A model generated the notes under the pieces. The model saw only the letters and a program-made list of their open reading frames with translations, did not search any database and was not told the DNA's origin. DNA of 64,000 nt from Oncomelania hupensis (taxonomy: Eukaryota > Mollusca > Gastropoda > Littorinimorpha > Pomatiopsidae): the NCBI GenBank assembly GCA_036898135.1, contig CM072511.1, positions 20,660,319 to 20,724,318 on the forward strand, given 5' to 3'. Shown here piece after piece: positions 56,401 through 64,000 of the stretch. A program made the position numbers and the translations under genes. The stretch's first letter is position 1; each line of letters begins with the position of its first letter.

Positions 56401-59400
56401 CTCATTAGTAATAGGTTAAACATGCACAGTACTTACAAAACCAATTTGTTTTGTATTTTGTGTATTATAGCCGGAGTAAATTTGGTTGTCCAACGTAATG
56501 CATGGTTTCCGAAACAGGCAGAATGTTTTCAAAAATTGATCTTCGTCTTAAGCGCAAGAATACATGTTTTTTTTAGAGTTGTCTTTCTTGTTGGGATGTT
56601 ATGAATGAATTCCAATGTTTACAAATAACAATTTAGTCGTTATGTAAATGCTTTGATGGTCTGAAAAGCATCGGTTGACATCGTTTCCGGATTTTCGTGT
56701 AACGCTGGACAACACACAAATTTATTTTGCTTATTTCAAAGCATACCTAGTAGGACTATTTTAATGACGTAAAGTAGGCCTCATTATCGGATTGATATAT
56801 ACACTCGTCCCTTCTCGCGTGGTTTCATTTTACGCGGAGAATCTATTTCATTGTGTGTGGTTTCCGAGTATCACGTAGTTGTTACATCGGACAACGCACG
56901 CAGTGTCACCAAGAAAACTGACTCTTTACAGTAAGATTCTTCATGTTTATATAATATTTTATGTTTATTTAGTTGTTAGGATAAGTTTAATTCAACTGTG
57001 GTGCCTATTTTAATGAAAATAGATCTCCAGCTAGTCTAACGTAATTAGAAGCCAAGAAACCATTATTTTTTTTGCCGTTCTTGTTCCGATGGATGATGAG
57101 ATCCGTTCAAAATTTGTTAATGAATAAATAAAAATGCTCTTTGAAACAGCAGTGACAAGTAAACTTATTTAAATTTATTATTTGACTTGATTTGGATACG
57201 CTAAGTTTCATAAATATTATTTAGCCGAATATAATTTATCGTCAAGCTTAATTTGGTTTCCGTGTTACATTGGACATTATTTTTTAAAATAAGAACCAGA
57301 TTTTTTTTTAATAGAGACCTGTAAGATCTCACTTTTATTTTGTGATTATGTTATAATATTATACACAATTTGTATGTGCAGTAGCTGTTTCAGGTTGTTT
57401 TTAATTTTAAGTATAAAAGAACTTTTAACGATTAAAATTTGTAGAAAATTTATTGACTTGATAATGTATCAATAGATAAACTTCTTTACTAATGTAAACA
57501 TTTCTTTTTAATCTTATATCTATTTGATAGCAAATCTCTTTATAAATAAAGATTCTTTGCATATATATTGTTGGTTTTTAAGTACTATTTGGTTTCCGTG
57601 TTACATTGGACATTTCGTTGAGTGTGTACACTAAAGGTCTGACTACATGCATATAAGGTCAAAACTTATCTTCTAACCTGCATGGCATGATCACACACAT
57701 ACATATCTTTCAAATAAACCACAAAATGTATGTATTTGACAACTTTTATTTTTGGGCACCCATGTCACAAAAAGTGAACCAACTTTGTAGACAGAGCCAT
57801 TTATTTCTTGCTTTTATATACCGTTGATAATCGACACCATCTTGAGTTTCTAAATATTTTTTGTATAAAGTATGCTTTTTCTTTACCTTTTTTAAACACG
57901 ATTTCTTAAACCATGCAGGCACTAAAGTAGATTTTGACTTTCCTCTTGACCTTGGTACATGTTTTTCCATTGCTAATAAAATGTTATTTTTTATATATAT
58001 AACCAACTTTCTCAGTGCTTCAGATTGTTGGTGCGCCCGCGCCATTGGCGCATATTTTATCAGAATGGCGCGTAACAGTCAACGTGAATGCGCCAGCCTG
58101 GCGCGTCATAAAAATCAAGAAGGACTAGGTTAACATACGATACGAATTCTTTTGATTGTCAATGACCCATCTTTTTCAAAATTGACCCATCATTTTGCAT
58201 GGCCATGGGTCATTGGGCCCATGATGTCTGAAAACAATCTGAAGCACTGCTTTCTTCCACATTTTGTTCTTTTATTTTATTCCAATCAACTGCTCTTAAA
58301 GTTTGCCTTAAATCATTATAGTTTCCTTTCTTATAATTAAAATGTTCATTATTTTTCCTTTTCTGTACTAGTTCAAATCATTTAAATCAAATACAAGCAC
58401 ATCATGATCACTTTTTCCCAGTGGACATAAATGTTCAATATCGGAAATAACTTCTGCATCATTTACTAAAACCAGGTCTAAAAGACTTGGTTTCTGCCCT
58501 TCTCTCCTCTGTGTTGGTTTACTCACCATTTGAAACAAATACGCATCCCTAATACATTCAACAAACTGCTGCTCTCTAGTGCTGGCAACCCCATTTTCCC
58601 AGTCAATTGTGGGAAAATTGAAGTCTCCCATAATGCATAATATATATGGTCAAAGTGTTTGATTTGATCAGATACTAATAGATCCATTAATTTACCAATA
58701 TTCTCCTCAGATGAGTTTGGATGTCTGTACACACATCCCAACAGCACGCTGTGACCATTTTTATTTTTAAAATGGCACCAAGTGCTTTCATCAACGTTAG
58801 CCTTATTTAGTTCTTCACATGCCTGAGGATACAGGTCTTCTTTAATATATATATTACAACACCCAGTTTTGGATTTTCATTCATGAAGCACTCAAATCCT
58901 GGTATATTATATTCTGCTTCACAAACTCCTGATTGATTTTTAGCAATTATTTCAGTGAGAGCAATAACACTAACATTCCTTTTCTCTATGCTCTGTAATA
59001 ATTCAATTTTCTTGTTTAAAAAACTGTCAAGATTTGAATACAGAACAGTGCAGTTTTGAACACCTTTGAGCTTAATACTACAATTAAAATCCTTACAATC
59101 TATGCAGTCTTTGTGTTGTGTAAAACTATGTACAGTGTGACTGTCAGGTCAATGTTCTGTATTTGCATCCCCCCTCCCCTTCTCTTCTTTTCCCCTTCCA
59201 TGCCCTATGTCTTTGTCCTGCAGCTGATTCCTCTTCACTATCCTTCCATTTCTAATAATCCAGTCATGTTCCCCTGTGTCTTTTTTTTTCTGTTCAAGCT
59301 GTTCTTTCAGTTCTCTATGTTTTTGTCTTTGTTTTGGAGTGAAGTCTTGATTAAAGAAAACCCTCTTGTTATGTTCAACCCCTTTGTTCAGGTTGAAGGA

Positions 59401-62400
59401 ACCTCTCAAAATGCTTGATTTTGCTGCCTCATTTCTTACTTTAAACTTTAACAGGCGTGGCCTGCCAGGAGCGTTTGAGCGCAGACGGACTACGTCTACA
59501 AGCGTCTCCTCCGCGAGACTTGAATCCATCTTCGCTATTATGCTTTTCAGTCTGATCAGATCATCTTTCAACTTATTTTCTTCCCCCTCCTTGTCGCTTT
59601 CTGGCAACCCCACCACCATCACGTTGAGCTTTCTTTTCTCTACCTCAGCGCGCTCATCCAGTGCGTCCGCCAACTTTCTCTCAACTGCTTTTTCTATCTT
59701 CTCTTGAAGAGAAACGCCTGTGTATCCAGACTCCACTCCATGCTTTCAATCTTTTTGATCAACACATCGATTTTCACCTCTAGATTACAATTTTTCTGCC
59801 CTTTTCCCTCTTCACAAGAGAGTCAATGCAGTGAGTGTGAAATCTGAAAGAAGGTTTATGCAGAAAGGATTGAGTGTAGAAATATTGGATTTAAAAAAAT
59901 GTGTGCACACGCTGTGGTCTGTGAAATTCCATTCCATATGTTTTTTTCACTCTCCTAGGTTTTAACTGGAAAGTACACATTTTCTGAAAGTATATAGTTT
60001 GAATTTTCAAAATGTGTAGGAATAAAGACCATGAATCAAATTCAAATGTGTATTTTGTAAAAAAAATATCACACAGAGTTGTTACTGTCTTTATTCCCAA
60101 TGTACTCAGATAAAGGAAATGTGTAGCTCAAGTTCTCCCATCACTATGATGTTAGCTATTACTGCTTTCCTAAGCCAAATTATAACATTCACATTTATAT
60201 TATTTACATACAAAACTACAGTAGATTCACTTTCACACTGCCACAATTATCCCCTGGAAAATAGATTGGAACCTGTGAAAATGATCACTAATAAGCATTA
60301 TTTGCAAGACATAAAGTTATTCACTAACAGCCTTTGATTAATCATTTTTTATTTTTTGAGAGCTAATCCGAGACGATCCATGTTGGGTTGCTGATGATCG
60401 GCCTTTTTTTCTTTTTGGCAGACAGATCAGCCTGATCGTCTCCGAACGCTTCATATCGCCACTAATTCTCATCCACTGCATAAAGTCCACAGAAAACTTA
60501 TGGAAAGAATATTATTTGTTACTAGTTTTACTTAGGGTAAGGGTTTGGAATAGCTAACCCAAAACCAAACCCTAATGCTCCAGATCTTTATTGAGATTAT
60601 CTTTCATATCGGCGGCTGTGAAACAGTTTAAGGAAGTCAGAACACAGTTTAGTTAGTTGGTACAAGTCAAAACTGTAGTCTATGAACATATTTTGTTTTG
60701 TTTTGCAAACTATACTACTCAAAATAATACAAGGGCCACTTGGACATATGGATCTCTCTTTAAATCAGAAACACGAATTCAATTTATTAGTTTATCATAT
60801 TTTATTGCAATCATTTCTGCATCAATAACAAAAAAGATTTTAGACATCAGTCGCTTAAAATTCGAGTAAATTCAATTTATTTTAACTGGACATACTTCTC
60901 ATTTACAAAATCAAAACTTTAGAAACCAAAAATCTATAGAGTCAGTATCGGGTGTGGCCACCATTTGCATCAATGCAGTCTTGGCATCGTTGTCTCATGG
61001 ACCGTATCAGGTTATGGAGGATGTTTCCTGGGATGGCCAACCACTCTTGCTAGAGAACTTGGGCCAGAACTTTAAGGTTAGCTCCTGGAGGGAGGTTTGC
61101 CCATGTCTGTCGACCCAAGACATCCCACAGATGTTCTATGGGGTTCAAATCGGGTGATCAAGCGGGCCAATCCATCCTTATGACGTGCTGTTGCTGCAGG
61201 AAGTCATTGACGATACGCGCTCAGTGGGGTCTGGCATTATCGTCCTGTAGTATGGCACCTTCCCCAATGGCCCGCAGAGCTGGGAGAACCCTAGGTTGTA
61301 GGACGTCATCCCTGTAGCCAATACCGTTTAAGTTGCCATGAATTTGGAGCAGGGGTGTTCTGAAGTTTAATGCTAAGCCACCCCACATCATGACATATCC
61401 ACCACCAAAGTGGTCATGTTCGCGCACCGTCGCATCAGCAAAATGCTCCCGTGGACGCCTCCAAACATTCACTCGACGGTCGTTGAAAGACAAGGAGAAC
61501 CGAGACTCGTCTGTAATGAGCACCCTTGACCAATGTTGCCTAGTCCACACCAAATGACGCCGAGCCCAGGCCAAACGTGCTGCACGGTGAGCTGGGGTGA
61601 GCAAAGGCCGTACTGCTGGTCGTCTTGATCGCAGGTTTGCCTCGTGTAGATGGTTGCGAATTGTCTGGTCGCTGACGTTAACATTGCTGGCTGCGTGAAG
61701 CTGTCTTCTGATGGTGTTTGCTGTAGCGGACCTCATCCTCAGAGCTGACAGGCAGTGTTCCCGATTACGCACAGTAGTGCGTCAATTACGCACAAAATAT
61801 GAAAAATGACGCAGGAAAATTTGCATGTGGACGCACACATTTTTTTGGAATCGCTGAAGTCAAAAATACGACCAACGAGTGGCGAACTAATTCACGGCAT
61901 AATCAGAATCAGAACCCAACTGAGACTGCCATCGCAGACGATTAAAGATTGTGTCGGGAGTTGTCGTCCTTAAAAATCGCATGTGCGCGCATTGTAAACT
62001 TCCTCCAAGCAATACATTCACTGAACAGAAGAAATCTTCGTTAATCCATTCTTTGATTCTATCATACACGATCATGTCACTTCTGACTTGGTTGACTGGG
62101 CCCAAAACCCGTTCATCCACCGATTCGGGGACTCTCAAAATTTGCACAAGGACTCTTAAAATTTTATACCTGGGAGTCCCAAGGACTCTCATTTTTTGTG
62201 TGTGGAGGGAACACTGACAGGGTGATGAAATTGTCATGTCTTGCAGTGGTAACGCGGGGGCGTCCGGACCTTCTTGGTTCTTGGACACTTCCAGTGTTGT
62301 TAAAGCGCTCCCGCAGCCTTTGGACAACGGAGTGGGACACTCCCAGCCGCCTGCCAACTTCTCTCACTCTCACCCCTTCCTGAATCCATGCAATAGCTCT

Positions 62401-62975
62401 GCCTCTATCCGCATCAGTCAATCGTCGCCTTGGGGGCATGGTTAGAAAAGCAGCAAAAGCGCTGCCATTTATACCCAGAAAAAAGCACTGATTGTTGAAC
62501 TGAACTCAGAAAATGCAAGCCTTTCGCGTGCAAATCACTTTTTATTGTTGAAAAGTTTGCTTTATTAGCAAGACAACAGTAAATTAGGGTCATTTTTTTG
62601 GTAAAAATTGGGTTTGTTTTTCAACTCAGTGCAGAAAGTTCAAAACTCACACATGTGATTACTTGTCAGAATAAGATTGTCTTGAATGTTATTGTACAGG
62701 ATAAGTTTTGAAATAAGCAATATAAGCGATATTATTGATAGCAGCAAAAAATAATTAAACTAAATGAAATATGAGTGGCCCTTCAATTATTTTGAGTAGT
62801 ATCCTGTGGACTGTTAAACTGACAGTATTCGGAATTAAAATATTATAAATAAACTTATGAATTCAATTTGAAATTCTTGTTTGTCCAGGCACATATGAAA
62901 TTTCCTGGGGATTACCCGTACTCACCACCAAGCGTTCGTTTCATCACCAAAATGTGGCATCCAAATGTGTATGAG
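53437..62975 (+). CDS. UBE2R2: CDC34/UBE2R-type ubiquitin-conjugating enzyme E2, 5' part (exons 1-2)
   Basis: CDC34/UBE2R enzymes carry ubiquitin for SCF (cullin-RING) ligases and build Lys48-linked chains on cell-cycle substrates. Exon 1 (53437-53613, 59 codons) starts MAQGPAGGAVKALQLELKKI and continues with EPVEGFRVKLLDDDN, EWEVAIFGPPGTLYEGGYFK. Exon 2 (62889-62975, 29 codons) gives AHMKFPGDYPYSPPSVRFIT and KMWHPNVYE with the E2 HPN motif. Both junctions are phase 0 with GT-AG boundaries. The catalytic cysteine, acidic loop and C-terminal tail must lie right of the window. UBE2R1 and UBE2R2 are vertebrate duplicates, so the symbol is approximate. The alternative in-frame GTG at 53428 is not preferred over the ATG at 53437. 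The 9.3-kb intron holds a LINE, a Tc1 element and three other insertions. Confidence 0.9.
56105..57798. mobile_element. Unclassified DNA transposon (1694 bp) with internally repeated motif
   Basis: Terminal inverted repeats GGGTCTGTCTACAAAG and GGCTCTGTCTACAAAG (read inward) and a 4-bp duplication ATTT at 56101-56104 and 57799-57802. Removing it restores the LINE reading frame across NKCTREVKK. A short hairpin (AGCACC/GGTGCT) follows the left end, and CAC/GTG-type pairing (CACTTTTTGTG) sits next to the right end. No ORF of note. A motif like GTTACATTGGACA recurs at 57264, 57600, 56885, 56700 and inverted at 56484. The 4-bp target does not match the common superfamilies I know well. Confidence 0.75.
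58013..58249. mobile_element. hAT-like MITE (237 bp)
   Basis: Perfect 17-bp terminal inverted repeats CAGTGCTTCAGATTGTT at 58013-58029 and 58233-58249. CTTTCT flanks both sides (58007-58012 and 58250-58255). It is inserted in the endonuclease-RT link of the LINE. The interior has many GGCGC motifs at 58036-58105. Confidence 0.8.
59831..60714. other. UBE2R intron 1, between LINE and Tc1
   Basis: AT-rich intronic sequence with no recognised exon. A weak inverted pair around GATCGGCC and CAGACAGATCAGCCTGATCG lies at 60370-60445. Confidence 0.35.
60942..62439 (-). pseudogene. Tc1-like transposase pseudogene
   Basis: The N-terminal helix-turn-helix part (62439-62214) reads MPPRRRLTDADRG, GRRLGVSHSVVQRL and RSGRPRVTTARHD. 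After the nested insert the catalytic part runs from 61752: SALRMRSATANTIRRQL, ITDESRFSL (first catalytic Asp), and LQDDNARPH (second Asp). In-frame stops follow directly after NARPH and again before SPDLNPIEHLWD and near the C-terminus. Each looks like a C-to-T change on the coding or template strand. The frame ends at GHTRY and a stop at 60944-60942. It cannot make transposase. Confidence 0.85.
61753..62213. mobile_element. hAT-like MITE (461 bp) nested in the Tc1 transposase
   Basis: An 8-bp direct repeat CTGACAGG flanks it at 61745-61752 and 62214-62221. Ends are CAGTGTTCCC at left and GGGAACA(CTG) at right, inverted copies of each other. The last three bases overlap the duplication, so an alternative reading is a 5-bp duplication ACAGG with 10-bp inverted repeats. 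Removing it restores the transposase frame (FITL then SALRM). No transposase of its own. Internal GGACTCTCA/GGACTCTTA repeats at 62126-62192. Confidence 0.8.
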
Positions 62976-63185
62976 GTGAGCATTTTCTTTCAACAAAGTA
63001 GATATCCACCAGTTTCTCCATTTTGATAGAGAACTAACAGTAACTATCTCTAGCAAAGACAATTTGTGGTGGACTCACTGACATGTGCTTGTGTTGCTGT
63101 GTACCCTCAGGAATGCAGAACACTTCTGGTTACTTTAAAAATCCTCAAGATGCTGGTGGTGGTGGCTTTATGGAAATATATATAT

Positions 63186-63516
63186 GATTGTGGCCAAGTG
63201 GGCTAAGGCGGGACTAACTTGCCTTGTCCACAGGCCATAAACCAATGGCGCATGACAGGTGTGGGTTCGATCCAGCATTTGGGCGTTATGTTTCTCCGAG
63301 TATTATTTACTTTCGATTCGGGCAACGTTTTGGGGGTTTTCTCCGGGTACTGCAATTTGCTCCCCTAGCAAAATTTCAAAATCACAACTAATGTTAGGTA
63401 GGTTGGGTTTGGGCGCGCCACAGGCTGCGACTACGCTTTCCCCAGGGGAGGCGGCCCAGAATTTCCCTATGGAAAAAGGGACATTAACTAAGGTAAATAA
63501 ATAAATAAATAAATAA
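63186..63516 (+). mobile_element. tRNA-derived SINE with (TAAA)n tail
   Basis: The head looks like a leucine- or serine-type tRNA with A box TGGCCAAGTGGGCTAAGGCG and B box GGTTCGATCC (63264-63273). An approximately 190-bp body follows, ending in AATAAATAAATAAAT. It differs from the other SINE families in the window. Located after UBE2R exon 2. Confidence 0.65.
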
Positions 63517-63689
63517 AATGAAGAAAGAGAGATTACACTAGGCTGTCCTTACACGTACACCTTTAGCTTTTGTATAAGGGCCCCCCCCCCACCCCCACCC
63601 CAAATATATTGTAGTTTATGGTAAACATAGGAAAAAATATGGTCAATCAGTCGGCTTACTTTTTTTGTGGGGGGGGGGGGGGGGGGGGG

Positions 63690-63840
63690 GAGGGGGGGGA
63701 CCTTTTTTTTTTCACCTTGGGTGCAATTATTTTTGGCTTCTTAAATTTTTTTCCACACGACACCCCTAAAAAGTTTAGGGTGGGGGGCCAAAAAATTAGG
63801 TCTGCCGGGATACCGTAAACAGACTTTTTTATGTTGGCCT
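63690..63840. repeat. Dispersed repeat, similar to 20085-20220
   Basis: Second copy of the repeat described at 20085-20220, next to a poly-G run at 63669-63698. Located in UBE2R intron 2; the remaining bases to 64000 show nothing recognisable. Confidence 0.55.
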
Positions 63841-64000
63841 AAATTAGGCTTGAAAACAGTAAATATATGTAATATAGAAGTAAAACTTAGTTTCATTTAT
63901 TGATTACAGATTTGCAGATCTTGCTCATCCTTACCCATCTCTCCTACAATAAATCACCTCTAACCCCACTTTCCCCAGCCCCTCTTCTCCCATCCCTTCT

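Larger units (their letters stand above)
54151..59830 (-). mobile_element. CR1-like LINE, near full length, pseudogenic, broken by two DNA transposons
   Basis: Order on the minus strand: an ORF1 fragment at 59736-59149 (coiled coil then KLNVMVVGLPESDKE and a VFFNQDFTPKQRQKHREL region). The endonuclease part follows at about 59100-58256 (GCVYRHPNSSEENIG, MGDFNFPTIDWENG, KSDHDVLVFDL). The link region is 58012-57803. Reverse transcriptase is at 56100-55014 (HGFRNGRSC, LDFKKAFDSVPH, SGIPQGSILGPVLF, IFADDTKLY). The C-terminus is at 54944-54282 (EEKDLGVTFDKELKFDKHIN, KTLVRPHVEYANAVWSP). Frame breaks occur near 55680-55817, 54960 and 59740. The 3' tail is (GTTCA)5 on the plus strand at 54151-54175. 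It is interrupted by 56105-57798 and 58013-58249. It lies in UBE2R intron 1. Confidence 0.85.
60715..62799 (-). mobile_element. Tc1-like DNA transposon, interrupted
   Basis: Terminal inverted repeats CTACTCAAAATAAT...AAGGGCCACT at 60715-60741 and 62773-62799 are flanked by TA at 60713-60714 and 62800-62801. The transposase is read on the minus strand and is broken. Without the nested 461-bp element the length is about 1.6 kb, normal for Tc1. It lies in UBE2R intron 1. Confidence 0.88.

Noticed and set aside
57746..58045. Independent 99-residue gene
   Set aside because: It is a hybrid of LINE link region and the ends of two inserted transposons.
63186..63275. Possible tRNA-Leu or tRNA-Ser gene
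   Set aside because: It continues into a SINE body with a TAAA tail; no clean acceptor stem was found.

Overview
This is a window of a large, repeat-rich animal nuclear genome. The protein-coding exons are short (33-656 bp), sit in kilobase-scale introns with GT-AG boundaries, and match conserved metazoan genes. The repeat content (CR1/L2/RTE-like LINEs, tRNA-derived SINEs, Tc1, hAT-like and TTAA-type transposons, many long dinucleotide runs) together with the proteins fits a mollusc, most likely a marine gastropod. That assignment is inference, because no taxon-diagnostic gene is present.

Four host genes are recognised. (1) 561-3138, minus: first three coding exons of Mediator subunit 27 (MED27), continuing off the left edge. 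(2) 3792-12134, plus: a complete 11-exon DNAAF4 (DYX1C1) gene, a dynein-arm assembly factor with CS and TPR domains, placed head-to-head with MED27 across about 650 bp. (3) 23375-48244, minus: a complete 12-exon PTPN9-type (MEG2) tyrosine phosphatase with a CRAL-TRIO domain, a long charged linker and a PTP domain with intact active site. (4) 53437-62975, plus: the first two coding exons of a CDC34/UBE2R-type ubiquitin-conjugating enzyme, continuing off the right edge. The 12.1-23.4 kb and 48.3-53.4 kb intervals are intergenic and made largely of repeats.

Mobile DNA dominates the rest. Intron 3 of the PTPN9 gene carries a complete 8.6-kb LTR retrotransposon (33553-42166) with 1450-bp LTRs in which I see no differences, a 5-bp target duplication and one uninterrupted 1509-codon ORF. 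Its pol domains are in the order protease, integrase, reverse transcriptase, RNase H. This is the GMR1-like order, unusual for Ty3/gypsy relatives.

A noncoding retroposon family of about 600-700 bp occurs nine times in the window. Several copies have exact 12-14 bp target duplications, one copy sits inside another, one is only 56 bp long, and one has its empty site preserved elsewhere in the window. Intron 1 of the UBE2R gene holds a CR1-like LINE broken by two DNA transposons, and a Tc1 element broken by a hAT-like element. Intron 9 of the PTPN9 gene holds a SINE with tRNA-like and 5S-rRNA-like segments that is broken by two TTAA-flanked transposons. Other unusual structures are a 720-bp element packed with a GCCGAAACGACC motif, an 0.8-kb repeat carrying repeated TGACCTTGA motifs, and a 1.7-kb transposon with an internally repeated motif.
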